Assembly (NCBI GenBank): GCA_035461525.1
Contig: DATHVD010000089.1
Coordinates: forward strand, 1-25,023
Direction of reading: 5' to 3'
Length of the DNA: 25,023 nt
From: JAIBJN01 sp035461525
Lineage (GTDB): Bacteria > Actinomycetota > Thermoleophilia > Gaiellales > Gaiellaceae
This document shows positions 13,891-21,023 of this stretch, piece by piece (position 1 is the first letter of the stretch; the number at the start of each line of letters is the position of its first letter). The notes under the pieces were generated by a model. It had not been told where the DNA came from, searched no databases, and saw nothing but the letters and a program-made list of their open reading frames with translations. Position numbers and translations under genes: made by a program.

Positions 13891-15336
13891 TCAGTCTGCG
13901 GAGAGGGCCGCGCCCGCTCGCTTCACGATCTCCGGCAGAGCGCGGACGTCCGCCTCGGCCGTTCGGAAGTTGACGATGCACGCGCGGAGGAAGAACGAGC
14001 CGTCGATCACCGCGTTCGAGACGAAGACCTCGCCTTCGTGCTGGAGCCGCGCGAGGATCTCCTCGTTGAGGCGGTCGAGCTCCTCGCCCTCGACGCCCCC
14101 CTGGGCGTAGCGGAACGTGGCGATGCTCAGGTCGCACGTGCGCGCCTCCAAGTCGGGGTCGGCCGCGCAGAGCTCGTGGAGGAGCTGCGCGAGCCGGCAG
14201 TCCTCGCCGATCGACTCGACGTAGCCCTGCCGGCCGGCCTGGCGAAGCGCGAGCCAGACCTTGAGCGCACGGAAGCCGCGGGAGTTCTGCGGGCCGTGCT
14301 CGTGGTAGTTCACGGCCTCTTCCTCGAAGCGGTAGTACGGCGGGTGGTAGCTGAACGTGTCGACCAGCGCCGCCGCGTCGCGCACGAGCACGGCGCCCGC
14401 CTCGAGCGGGGCGTACAGCCACTTGTGCGGGTCGAAAGCGATCGAGTCCGCCTCGCGCAGGCCGAGCAGGTCGTCCGACGCGTTCGGCAGGCAGGCGGCG
14501 AAGGCGCCGTAGGCGCCGTCCACGTGCAGCCAGAGGTCTTGCTCGTCGCAGATGCGGCGGAGGTCGGGGAGCGGGTCGACTGCGCCGGTCGAGACCGAGC
14601 CGGCGGTGCCGACGACCAGGAACGGCGTCGCGCCCGCAGCCCGGTCGGCGGCGATCGCGGCCGAAAGCGCGTCCGTCCGCAGCCGCCGGCTCCGGTCGAC
14701 CTCGATCCAGCGGATCGAGTCCGTCCCGATCCCGAACATGTCGGCCGCCTTCTCGACCCACGTGTGCGTCTCGGCCGAGCAGTAGGCGCGGAGCGTCGTG
14801 CCGCCCATTCCGTGCGCGCGTACGTCTCCCGGGGCCTTCGCGCGGCGCGCCGCGAGGAAGCCGACGAAGTTGGCCATGTTGCCGCCGCTCACGAGGACGC
14901 CGTCGCCGGCGGGGTAGCCGAGCAGCTCCGCGATCCACCGAACTGCCTGTCGCTCGATCTCGGTGGCCGCCGGGGAAAGCGCCCAGCCGCCCACGTTGGC
15001 GTTGACGCCCGCGGCGAGCAGGTCGCCGAGGATGCCGAGCGGGGCGGGCGCGCCGCAGATGTAGCCGAGGAAGCGTGGGTGCCCCGTGAGGAGCGAGCGG
15101 TCGAGCAGGAGCGCCGTCGCGTCGCGCAAGACGGCGTCCGGGGGCGACCCCTGCTCGGGAAGTGGCGCGTCGCCGACCGCAGCCTGCACCTCGGCGGGAG
15201 TCTGTGGCCGGACGACCGGCCGCGATGCGGGGCTGCGCAGGTCTGCCAGCAGCTCGGCAAGGTCGTCTACGAGTCTGTGGCCCAGGGCCCGGAAGAGGTC
15301 GGGATCCAGCTCGAGCGGCGACGTTCGCTGGGCCAT
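13891..15336 (-). CDS. PLP-dependent aromatic-L-amino-acid decarboxylase family protein
   Basis: The 481-residue protein is a group II pyridoxal-phosphate decarboxylase (DOPA/tryptophan/glutamate type), releasing CO2 from an amino acid to give an amine. Key parts are seen in order: HPRFLGYICGAPAPLGILGD near residue 86, SGGNMANFVGFLAAR (150-164), AETHTWVEKAADMFGIG (188-204, His191 stacking on PLP), HVDGAYGAFA (271-280, Asp273), and the Schiff-base Lys305 in FDPHKWLYAP. Length is normal. Specificity among aromatic, glutamate and aspartate substrates cannot be read safely. The first ATG with conserved sequence behind it is at 15336; the open frame runs 24 codons further upstream but crosses the putative promoter. 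No transporter or amine-using enzyme is adjacent. Confidence 0.88.
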   Translation of the reverse strand: MAQRTSPLELDPDLFRALGHRLVDDLAELLADLRSPASRPVVRPQTPAEVQAAVGDAPLPEQGSPPDAVLRDATALLLDRSLLTGHPRFLGYICGAPAPLGILGDLLAAGVNANVGGWALSPAATEIERQAVRWIAELLGYPAGDGVLVSGGNMANFVGFLAARRAKAPGDVRAHGMGGTTLRAYCSAETHTWVEKAADMFGIGTDSIRWIEVDRSRRLRTDALSAAIAADRAAGATPFLVVGTAGSVSTGAVDPLPDLRRICDEQDLWLHVDGAYGAFAACLPNASDDLLGLREADSIAFDPHKWLYAPLEAGAVLVRDAAALVDTFSYHPPYYRFEEEAVNYHEHGPQNSRGFRALKVWLALRQAGRQGYVESIGEDCRLAQLLHELCAADPDLEARTCDLSIATFRYAQGGVEGEELDRLNEEILARLQHEGEVFVSNAVIDGSFFLRACIVNFRTAEADVRALPEIVKRAGAALSAD

Positions 15337-15346
15337 TCGGCCTGCG

Positions 15347-15352
15347 AGCCTA
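15347..15352 (-). promoter_or_regulatory. Candidate -10 of the decarboxylase gene
   Basis: TAGGCT on the minus strand ends 10 nt before the ATG at 15336, giving a leaderless or very short leader transcript. This is another exact copy of the TAGGCT hexamer. Confidence 0.45.
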
Positions 15353-15382
15353 AAGGATTCCCCACCGAATGCCGAGAAAGAA

Positions 15383-15456
15383 GGAGTCCCGACGTGAGGC
15401 CGCAACACGCCGGGACCTCCCTGGAACGGGCCGCCTTTCGAGGCGGCCCTTCATTT
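15383..15456 (+). ncRNA. Candidate small structured RNA with intrinsic terminator
   Basis: A long hairpin is followed by a textbook terminator. GGAG-TCCCG (15383-15391) pairs with CGGGA-C-CTCC (15411-15420), with C15416 bulged. Inside, CGTG (15393-15396) pairs with CACG (15406-15409) around a 9-nt loop. After a 7-nt linker, GGGCCGCC/GGCGGCCC (15428-15449) and TTCATTTT follow. No gene upstream on the plus strand reads into this terminator (the decarboxylase runs away on the minus strand), so an independent short transcript is likely. Its promoter is not clear. A short peptide frame from ATG at 15369 overlaps it but has no stop before the terminator. Confidence 0.4.
15428..15456 (+). terminator. 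Rho-independent terminator
   Basis: Perfect 8-bp stem GGGCCGCC/GGCGGCCC with loop TTTCGA, followed by TTCATTTT. The T tract is on the plus strand only, so it acts rightward, ending 33 nt before the DUF4328 gene. Confidence 0.8.
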
Positions 15457-15488
15457 TCGCGCGCGGGCGTGAAACGCTACGCCGCCGG

Positions 15489-16181
15489 ATGACCACGAGC
15501 GCGTGGGGGGTCGAGGGGTACAGGTCGCTGGGCCGGCGCTCCGCCTGGACGCAGGTCTCGCTCGCGGTCGTGATCGGCGTCGACCTCCTGACGATCGCGG
15601 TCGAGCTGAGCGAGCGGAGCCGGATCGGCCGGGACCGGTCCGTCACCGACGACGAGCTCGCCGACCTCGGCGAACGCCTGGCGCTCGTCGGCACCGCGCG
15701 CACGGGCGCGTTCTTCGTCTGCGCGTTCTTCTTCGTCCTCTGGTTTTCGCGCGCCTACGCGAACATCGTCCCCCTCGGCGCCCGCGAGCCGCGCTTCGGC
15801 CGAGGCTGGGCCGTCGGCGGCTGGTTCGTGCCGGTCCTCAACGTCTGGCGGCCGAAGCAGATCGCCAACGACGTGTGGCGGGCGAGCGATCCCGGCGCGC
15901 CGGCCGATCAGGGAGAGGAGTGGAAGGGGCGGCCCGTGCCGGGCTTCCTGCTGGCCTGGTGGCTCCTCTTCGCGTTCGGCACCTGGCTCGCCTGGACGAC
16001 GGCGAGCCTCCTCCCGCGCGGGACGGCGGCCGAGGCGGAGCGCTCCCTGCTCGCTTTCGCGGCCGCGGACACGCTCGACGTCGTCGCCGCCCTCTTCGCG
16101 ATCGCCGTCGTCCGCGCCGTGACGGCGCGGGAAGAGGCGCGAGCCACGCTCCTCGCCCGGCAGGGTCTCCAGGCGCGCTAG
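15489..16181 (+). CDS. DUF4328 membrane protein
   Basis: The 230-residue protein has the DUF4328 pattern: a first membrane helix (about 20-37), a hydrophilic stretch, a second helix (about 72-88) running into FSRAYANIVPLGAREPRF (the F/Y-x-N-x-x-x-LG motif). It continues as GWAVGGWFVPVLNVWRPKQIANDVWRAS, then two further helices (about 155-172 and 195-215). It is a polytopic membrane protein of unknown function. The ATG at 15489 has TACGCC 5 nt upstream and no ribosome binding site. The terminator at 15428-15456 insulates it from the left. Confidence 0.82.
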   Translation: MTTSAWGVEGYRSLGRRSAWTQVSLAVVIGVDLLTIAVELSERSRIGRDRSVTDDELADLGERLALVGTARTGAFFVCAFFFVLWFSRAYANIVPLGAREPRFGRGWAVGGWFVPVLNVWRPKQIANDVWRASDPGAPADQGEEWKGRPVPGFLLAWWLLFAFGTWLAWTTASLLPRGTAAEAERSLLAFAAADTLDVVAALFAIAVVRAVTAREEARATLLARQGLQAR

Positions 16182-16429
16182 GTATCGAGCCGGCGGCGGA
16201 GCTCGTCGAGCGGGAGCATGTTCGGCTCGTAGCCCTCGAGGCGGAGGGCGGCTTCGAGGTCGGTGACGAGGGCGTCGCGGAAGGCGATGTCCGCTTCGGC
16301 CTTGGCGACGATTCCGTCGAGGGTCGCCCGCGCGAGGGGGATCTCCTGGGCGGCCTCGACCCACGCCTCCGGGGCCGGGGGAAGGGCCCTGATCAGCTCG
16401 GCGAGTCGTTGTTCGTCGTTGGAGGTCAT
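16178..16429 (-). CDS. Small acidic protein downstream of the ECF sigma factor
   Basis: The 83-residue product is acidic and mostly helical, with LPPAPEAWVEAAQEIPLARA (about 16-35) and a second helix FRDALVTDLEAALRLEGYEP. No zinc-finger anti-sigma motif (HxxxCxxC) and no membrane segment are present, so it is not an ordinary anti-sigma factor. It begins 10 nt after the stop of the ECF sigma gene on the same strand and is almost certainly co-transcribed with it. A regulatory link to the sigma factor is plausible by position only. Its last bases overlap the stop of the convergent DUF4328 gene. Confidence 0.65.
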   Translation of the reverse strand: MTSNDEQRLAELIRALPPAPEAWVEAAQEIPLARATLDGIVAKAEADIAFRDALVTDLEAALRLEGYEPNMLPLDELRRRLDT

Positions 16430-16439
16430 TCGGGCTCCG

Positions 16440-16997
16440 TCAACCCGACGCGCGAGGGCCGGGGTTTCTTCCCTCGAAGAGGTCACGCAGCTTCGAAAGA
16501 CAGCGGGAGATGCGGCTGGCGATCGTGCCCGACGGGAGGCCGAGCTCGGCGCCGATCGTCTGGTAGCTCTGGTCGCGCGCGAAGAAGCGGTCGAGGATCT
16601 CGCGGCAGTTCGCGGGCAGCTCGGCCATCGCGTCGTGCACCGCGAGGGCCTCGTCGAGCGTGCCCATGACGTCGTCGGCGGCGACGGGCAGGTCGTCGGG
16701 GTCGGAGACATCCTCCCGGGAGCCGGCCCGGAGGCGGTCGATGCAGAGCCGCCGCGTGAGCTGCGCGATCCAGGGGCGGATGGCCGCGTCGTCGCGGAGC
16801 CGGTCGAGGTGCTGGTAGGCGCGCGTGAAGACCTCCTGGAAGACGTCCTCGGCGTCGTCGGCCCGCAGCCGGTAGGCCTGTGAGCAGATAGCGAAGACGT
16901 AGCGCGAGAAGCGGGCCACGAGCTCCCGCCAGGCGTCCTCGTCGCCGCGTCGGCAGCGGGCGACGAGCTGGGCGTCGGGGAGCGAGGTGAGCTGCAC
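16440..16997 (-). CDS. ECF-type RNA polymerase sigma factor
   Basis: The 185-residue protein has sigma region 2 (about 25-92: FSRYVFAICSQAYRLRADDA, EDVFQEVFTRAYQHLDRLRD, then IRPWIAQLTRRLCIDRLR) and region 4 (about 121-172: MAELPANCREILDRFFARDQ with the helix-turn-helix YQTIGAELGLPSGTIASRIS). Region 3 is absent, as expected for extracytoplasmic-function sigmas. It redirects RNA polymerase to stress or signal-specific promoters. No classical anti-sigma gene is adjacent; the next gene is a small acidic protein. GTG at 16997 is chosen because conserved sequence starts there; an AT-rich GATTAT lies 9 nt upstream on the minus strand and could be its -10. Confidence 0.9.
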   Translation of the reverse strand: MQLTSLPDAQLVARCRRGDEDAWRELVARFSRYVFAICSQAYRLRADDAEDVFQEVFTRAYQHLDRLRDDAAIRPWIAQLTRRLCIDRLRAGSREDVSDPDDLPVAADDVMGTLDEALAVHDAMAELPANCREILDRFFARDQSYQTIGAELGLPSGTIASRISRCLSKLRDLFEGRNPGPRASG

Positions 16998-17068
16998 GGC
17001 ACCGCAATAATCCCCGAATCTGCGGCCGGAGGGAAGAACGCGGGCCCCACGTCCGTTCTGTAAGCAGT

Positions 17069-17254
17069 ATGCAGCCCGTCGACACTCACCTCGACGTGAC
17101 CCGGATGCGCCACGGCGAGCTCCTGCGCCTGGCGCGGAACGGCGAGCTCGCGGCCCGCCTCGCCGAGGCCCGTCGCGAGGAGCGCCGCTCGCTCGCCGCC
17201 CGGCTCCGCGCGCGCGCCGCGAGCCCTGCGCCGCGGCCGTCCGCCGCTTCCTGA
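17069..17254 (+). CDS. Small Arg/Ala-rich hypothetical protein
   Basis: The 61-residue product has an N-terminal VDTHLDVTRMRHGELLRLAR segment and a long amphipathic, Arg/Glu/Ala-rich helix, ending in a Pro/Ala/Ser tail. No family is recognised, and the composition is also what GC-rich noncoding frames give. It begins at an ATG 72 nt from the divergent ECF sigma start and is followed by a strong hairpin at 17274-17309, which slightly favours a real transcript. Confidence 0.35.
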   Translation: MQPVDTHLDVTRMRHGELLRLARNGELAARLAEARREERRSLAARLRARAASPAPRPSAAS

Positions 17255-17273
17255 GGGCAACTTCACCCGAAAA

Positions 17274-17309
17274 GGGTGGAGCCCCGGTAGGGGGCCGGGG
17301 CTCCGACCC
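17274..17309 (+). terminator. Strong hairpin downstream of the 61-residue ORF
   Basis: GGGT-GGAGCCCCGG (17274-17287) pairs with CCGGGGCTCC-G-ACCC (17295-17309): 14 bp with one bulged G and a 7-nt loop TAGGGGG. A small competing hairpin CACCC-GAAAA-GGGTG overlaps its 5' side. No T tract follows. It could be a terminator or part of a structured RNA. Confidence 0.45.
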
Positions 17310-17360
17310 ACCGACGCGGTTTCAACCCCGGGACAAGGTTCGCGCCGGCGGGTAGGCCCC

Positions 17361-17424
17361 TATTCTGTGCAAACCTGCCAGATCCTCTCAAGCCCCCGCG
17401 CCGAAAAAAGCCGCTCTGTACGAT
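17361..17424 (+). promoter_or_regulatory. Candidate promoter region of tRNA-Cys
   Basis: Two -10-like hexamers precede the tRNA: TATTCT (17361-17366), with a TTCGCG 16 nt upstream, and TACGAT (17419-17424), which ends 12 nt before the tRNA. The nearer one fits a typical tRNA promoter better. Confidence 0.4.
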
Positions 17425-17436
17425 GATTTCGTCCAC

Positions 17437-17507
17437 GGCGCGGTGGCCGAGTGGTTAGGCAGAGGCCTGCAAAGCCTCGTACACCGGTTCGAATCCGGTC
17501 CGCGCCT
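17437..17507 (+). tRNA. trnC: tRNA-Cys (GCA anticodon)
   Basis: The 71-nt cloverleaf has acceptor stem GGCGCGG/CCGCGCC and discriminator T. Its D arm contains GCCGAGTGGTTAGGC, and the anticodon stem GAGGC/GCCTC has loop CTGCAAA with anticodon GCA (17469-17471). The T arm is CCGGTTCGAATCCGG. CCA is not encoded. Confidence 0.95.
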
Positions 17508-17623
17508 TCCCGGCCACGCCGCGAACGGGTCGTCCTTGCCACGTATCACGCATTGCGATCCGCGCAGTCCCTGATGCCGCGCGCGCCCTGGCCTGCGAGC
17601 GTGGTGGGGAAAGGAGGTGCGAG

Positions 17624-17836
17624 ATGGCAACCGTTTCGCACGAGCCGCCGCAGGTGGGGACGTCCGCCAAGCGGTACGAGTACAAGGTCATCGACACCGG
17701 CAAGCGCGTCGAGGACGAGCTCAACGAGCTCGGGGCGCAGGGCTGGAAGGTCGTCGGCGTGACGACGAAGAAGCAGCTCTTCATCGCGCCGCCACAGGCG
17801 ATCATCCTGATGCGTGAGGTGGCGCCGGCCGGCTGA
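17624..17836 (+). CDS. DUF4177 domain protein
   Basis: The 70-residue protein matches the small DUF4177 domain: KRYEYKVIDTG (about 16-26), then ELNELGAQGWKVVGVTT, and a closing strand. The family has unknown function and is expected to be a compact alpha/beta fold in the cytoplasm. AAGGAGG (17611-17617) stands 6 nt before the ATG, one of the best ribosome binding sites in the window, suggesting strong translation. It is 117 nt after tRNA-Cys and convergent with the next small gene. Confidence 0.82.
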   Translation: MATVSHEPPQVGTSAKRYEYKVIDTGKRVEDELNELGAQGWKVVGVTTKKQLFIAPPQAIILMREVAPAG

Positions 17837-17846
17837 GGCCAGGACG

Positions 17847-18059
17847 CTAGGCGGCGGGCTCGAGGCCGCGGCGCAGCGCGCTCGCCGCCGACGCCCGCAG
17901 GTCGGATTCGCCGTACCAGCGCGCCACGCTCGGCTCGCTCCCCTGACGGGCGTGGTAGTCGCACACGCGGTAGGTCTCGCCGTCGGCGGTCAGATCCCGC
18001 GTGCCGGCGCGGTCGCACCTGCGGTTCTCCAGTCGGTAGTAGCCCTCGCAGCGGTCCAT
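17847..18059 (-). CDS. Small Cys/His-containing protein of unknown function
   Basis: The 70-residue product starts MDRCEGYYRLENRRCDRAG and later has YRVCDYHARQG. Cys4, Cys15, Cys33 and His36 are spaced like ligands of a small zinc-binding fold, with the metal idea inferred from spacing only. The C-terminal half is helical and has ESDLRASAASALRRGLE. I do not recognise the family. It begins 32 nt after the thioesterase gene on the same strand and may be the last gene of the HMG-CoA reductase operon. No Shine-Dalgarno sequence precedes the ATG. Confidence 0.6.
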   Translation of the reverse strand: MDRCEGYYRLENRRCDRAGTRDLTADGETYRVCDYHARQGSEPSVARWYGESDLRASAASALRRGLEPAA

Positions 18060-18091
18060 GCCGCTGTTGTCGGCAGGGCTGTGGCGGCGCT

Positions 18092-18571
18092 CTACTCCCG
18101 ATTCGGGTGAAGGCGTTTCCGCCAGGCCTCGCCCGCCGCGCGGCCCTCGGGCGAGGCGAGGAAGTGCTCGAGCGGGACGTGGAGCCACGCGCCGCTCGCC
18201 TCGGCGACCAGCCCGCCGCCGTCGCGTAGGTCGGCCTCGACGTGGATCCGGCGGCCGCGGCTGTCCACGACGCGCGCGGCCAGGGCGAGGTCGCGGTTGA
18301 TGAGCGCAGGGCGGCGGTAGCGCACGCCGAAGCGCGCCGTCACGGCCGGGAAGCGGTGCCATGTCGCCAGGAGCCCGCACGCCTCGTCCAGCGCCGCGGC
18401 GACGAGGCCGCCGTGGACGATGCCCGGGCCGGCCTGGTGGCGCTCCCCGAAGCGGACGGTCGCCTCGTAGCGCTCGGCGCCCTCGGTGTCGGGCCGGGGG
18501 AGGTGCAGGCCCTCGGGGTTGTCGCCGCACCCCCAGCAGGCGGGGTCGTGGTGCGGGGGTATTGCGGCCAC
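18092..18571 (-). CDS. PaaI-type hotdog thioesterase
   Basis: The 159-residue protein is a single hotdog domain with the PaaI-family signature GIVHGGLVAAALDEACGLLA (50-69; HGG and D62/E63), the motif of acyl-CoA thioesterases. A short N-terminal motif CWGCGDNPEGLHL (12-24) with two Cys is common in this subgroup. It probably hydrolyses an acyl-CoA, with unknown specificity. Its GTG start shares one base with the TAG stop of the HMG-CoA reductase (TAGTG), so the two are translationally coupled. This suggests an acyl-CoA link to the same pathway, which is inference. Confidence 0.85.
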   Translation of the reverse strand: MAAIPPHHDPACWGCGDNPEGLHLPRPDTEGAERYEATVRFGERHQAGPGIVHGGLVAAALDEACGLLATWHRFPAVTARFGVRYRRPALINRDLALAARVVDSRGRRIHVEADLRDGGGLVAEASGAWLHVPLEHFLASPEGRAAGEAWRKRLHPNRE

Positions 18572-19800
18572 TACCGCAGGCCGCCGCGCTCGAAGTGTGC
18601 GCGGTAGAAGTTTTCGGAGCCGGCGGTCGCCATCGCCGCCGAGGCGGAGATCTCGAGCGCGAGCGTCGCGGCGGCGACGATCTGCGCCAGGCGGTAGACC
18701 TTGCCTCGGCCCTCGCAGCCCATGAGTCGGAGCCACGCGCTTGCGGACGGGAGCGTCGTCCCGCCGCCGATCGTCGCCACCTCGAGCGCGGGCAGGCGGA
18801 GGGCGACGTTGAGCCCGCCCTCGACGCGCCGCCCCGTTCCGTGGCACATCGAGCTCGTGCCGACCATGCCGACGTCCTGGCCGGTGGCGATGAAGATCGC
18901 GGCGATGGCGGTCGCCGGCGTGAACGCGACCGACTGCATGCCCGAGGCGACAGCGCCGTGCGTGCCCACGTAGGCGAGATCGAGGAGCTCCTCCGGGGTC
19001 GTCTTGAGGACGCGGCGGATCGCCTCGTCGGTGAGCGTGCACTCGGCGATGACGGTCTTCCCGTGCCCGCCGAGCTCGAAGTAGCGGTGCGACGGCTTCT
19101 TGTCGCCGCCCATGTTCCCCTCCAGGTAGGCGCGCCGCGGCTTCACCGGCGCGCGCTCCACGACGAAGCCCTGGTTCAGGGCGTAGGAGTTGCGCGTGAT
19201 CATGTTCATGCCGACGGCGTCGCCGGTCGTGTACGCGTAGAAGACGTGGCACATCGGGCCGACGACGTGCGTGCCGACCTCCCGCAGCTTCGCGTGGCGG
19301 GAGAGGCCCTCGAGCAGTGCGCTCTCGAGCCAGGCGCGCATGTCGCCGAGCTGCGTCTCGAACCAGCGCGCGAAGGCGGCGGCCTCGGCCGCGGAGTCGA
19401 AGAGGAAGGCCGAGGCGCGCGTGACGCGGTCGTGGAGCACCTCCGTGCGGAAGCCGCCCGACTCGGCGGCGGCGCGGGCGCCGCGGTAGAGCGAGACGGC
19501 CAGGCCGCCCTCGGTGTTGGCGAGCGGGACGTAGACGCCTTCGCGCGAGCGGCCCCGCTCGGCGAGGCCGCCCTCCGGCTCCTCCAGCTCGTACTTGCCC
19601 AGGTCGACGTCGAGCGGGCCGACGACCGCGACGGGGACGGTGGCCGCTCCCGTGAGCGCCTCGGTCGCCTTCGCGTAGGGCTGGAGGTCGTGCTCGAGGA
19701 CGCGGCCGTCGCCGACGAGCGGCTCGATCTCGGCCTGGCGGGCGCGGATCGAGCCCGGGTCGTTCTTGCGCGGCCAGCGGCGAAGCTCCACGGCGGGCAT
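18571..19800 (-). CDS. hmgA: Hydroxymethylglutaryl-CoA reductase
   Basis: The 409-residue protein has the catalytic set of HMG-CoA reductase, which uses NAD(P)H to make mevalonate from HMG-CoA. Visible are Glu97 in PLANTEGGL, the cofactor-site GDAVGMNM (193-200), the active-site Lys in GGDKKPSHRYF (K234/K235), Asp309 in GQDVGM, VATIGGGTTLPSA (341-353), and a C-terminal His402 in RAHFERGG. The DKKP and the short C-terminal His motif resemble the class I (archaeal/eukaryotic) type. It implies a mevalonate route to isoprenoids or another HMG-CoA reaction, but no other mevalonate gene is in the window. ATG at 19800 is preceded by GAGGGA on the minus strand. It is divergent from folD with a 48-nt gap. 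Confidence 0.92.
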   Translation of the reverse strand: MPAVELRRWPRKNDPGSIRARQAEIEPLVGDGRVLEHDLQPYAKATEALTGAATVPVAVVGPLDVDLGKYELEEPEGGLAERGRSREGVYVPLANTEGGLAVSLYRGARAAAESGGFRTEVLHDRVTRASAFLFDSAAEAAAFARWFETQLGDMRAWLESALLEGLSRHAKLREVGTHVVGPMCHVFYAYTTGDAVGMNMITRNSYALNQGFVVERAPVKPRRAYLEGNMGGDKKPSHRYFELGGHGKTVIAECTLTDEAIRRVLKTTPEELLDLAYVGTHGAVASGMQSVAFTPATAIAAIFIATGQDVGMVGTSSMCHGTGRRVEGGLNVALRLPALEVATIGGGTTLPSASAWLRLMGCEGRGKVYRLAQIVAAATLALEISASAAMATAGSENFYRAHFERGGLR

Positions 19801-19834
19801 CGTATTCCCTCGCCGCGGCGAACCGAGGCTCCGT

Positions 19835-19840
19835 TAGGCT
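19835..19840 (+). promoter_or_regulatory. Leaderless -10 of folD
   Basis: TAGGCT ends 8 nt before the GTG at 19849. No ribosome binding site lies between. Confidence 0.5.
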
Positions 19841-19848
19841 CCGCTCCC

Positions 19849-20706
19849 GTGGCAGCCACCCTCATGGACGGCAAGGCGCTCGCGGAGCGCGTGCGCGCGG
19901 AGGTCGCGGAGGAAGTCCGCGAGCTCGGGCGGCCGCTCGGGCTGGCGACCGTGCTCGTCGGGGAGGATCCCGCCTCGGCGCTGTACGTCAAGCGCAAGCA
20001 GGAGGCCTGCGAGGAGGTCGGGATCGCGCCGATCCACCACGAGCTCTCCGCCGAGACGAGCGAGGACGAGCTGCTCGACCGTGTCGCCGCCCTGAACGCC
20101 GACGAGCGCGTGACAGGGATCCTCGTGCAGCTCCCGCTCCCCGAGCACATGGACGAAGGGCGTGTCATCCAGGCGATCGCACCGGTCAAGGACGTTGACG
20201 GCTTCCATCCGATGAGCGCCGGCTACCTCTTCCAGGGCCGGCCGACGTTCGTGGCGGCCACGCCCGCCGGGATCATGGAGATCCTGGCCGCGTACGAGAT
20301 CCCGCTCGAGGGCGCGCGCGCCGTGGTGGTCGGGCGCTCGAACATCGTCGGCAAGCCGATGTCGCTCCTGCTCCTGGGCGAGAATGCGACCGTCACCGTC
20401 TGCCACAGCCGCACGCGCGACCTCGGCGCCGTCGTGCGCGAGGCCGACGTGGTCGTCGCCGCGGTCGGGCGCGCCCGCATGGTCACGCGGGACATGGTCA
20501 GGCCCGGCGCGGCCGTGATCGACGTCGGCATCAACCGCGTCGACGGCAAGGTCGTCGGCGACGTCGCCGAGGACGTTGCCGAGGTGGCCGGGCACCTTAC
20601 CCCCGTCCCCGGAGGCGTCGGGCCGATGACGATCGCCAGCCTCCTGCGCAACACCGTGCGCGCCGGCCGTTACCAGGCGGGCGCCCTTGCCTTCCCGCGC
20701 GGCTGA
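19849..20706 (+). CDS. folD: Bifunctional methylenetetrahydrofolate dehydrogenase/cyclohydrolase
   Basis: The 285-residue protein is FolD, which interconverts 5,10-methylene-, methenyl- and 10-formyl-tetrahydrofolate in one-carbon metabolism. It shows the catalytic YVKRK (Tyr46, Lys50), VQLPLPEHMD, the DVDGFHP segment, the Rossmann loop VVGRSNIVGKPMS, VCHSRTRDL, and the closing TPVPGGVGPMTIA. Start choice: GTG at 19849 gives an N-terminus VAATLMDGK... of normal length and has a leaderless -10; an ATG five codons in is the alternative. It stands alone, divergent from the HMG-CoA reductase, with the cspA promoter probably inside its 3' end. Confidence 0.95.
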   Translation: MAATLMDGKALAERVRAEVAEEVRELGRPLGLATVLVGEDPASALYVKRKQEACEEVGIAPIHHELSAETSEDELLDRVAALNADERVTGILVQLPLPEHMDEGRVIQAIAPVKDVDGFHPMSAGYLFQGRPTFVAATPAGIMEILAAYEIPLEGARAVVVGRSNIVGKPMSLLLLGENATVTVCHSRTRDLGAVVREADVVVAAVGRARMVTRDMVRPGAAVIDVGINRVDGKVVGDVAEDVAEVAGHLTPVPGGVGPMTIASLLRNTVRAGRYQAGALAFPRG

Positions 20707-20715
20707 CGTTACGCT
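20688..20715 (+). promoter_or_regulatory. Candidate promoter of the cold-shock gene
   Basis: TTGCCT (20688-20693) and TACGCT (20710-20715), 16 bp apart, straddle the folD stop. The transcript would have a leader of roughly 80 nt, common for cold-shock genes. Confidence 0.4.
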
Positions 20716-20801
20716 CTTCGCGCCGCCAGGACGTGCGGCGTCGAAGGTTGCGACGGCTCGAACGCCGGGCCGTCGTTTGCATGTGAAGGAGGAACATTCC
20801 G

Positions 20802-21002
20802 TTGGCTGAGGGCACCGTGAAGTGGTTCTCGAACGAGAAGGGGTACGGGTTCATCGAGCGCGAGGGGGGCGACGACGTCTTCGTCCACCACAGCGCCATC
20901 GAGATGGACGGGTACCGGAGCCTCACCGAGGGCCAGCGCGTCCAGTTCGACGTCGAGCAGGGCGACAAGGGCTTGCAGGCAAAGAACGTCCAGCTGGCCT
21001 AG
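20802..21002 (+). CDS. cspA: Cold-shock domain protein
   Basis: The 66-residue OB-fold protein is a CspA-type RNA chaperone that binds single-stranded nucleic acid. RNP1 is seen as KGYGFIE and RNP2 as VFVHHSAI, after the typical GTVKWFSNEKG start. It begins with TTG at 20802, 9 nt after AAGGAGG (20786-20792); no better start exists. A perfect 10-bp terminator follows. The long GC-rich 5' leader could be thermosensing, as in other csp mRNAs (inference). Confidence 0.95.
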   Translation: MAEGTVKWFSNEKGYGFIEREGGDDVFVHHSAIEMDGYRSLTEGQRVQFDVEQGDKGLQAKNVQLA

Positions 21003-21023
21003 CCAGCGAAGCTCGCTTGCCGT

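Noticed and set aside
13676..14938. 420-codon minus-strand frame overlapping the decarboxylase in another frame
   Set aside because: It is Arg/Gly/Pro-rich without domains, whereas the decarboxylase frame has all catalytic motifs.
18361..19848. Long plus-strand upstream extension of the folD frame
   Set aside because: It lies antisense to the HMG-CoA reductase and lacks homology. FolD begins at 19849.
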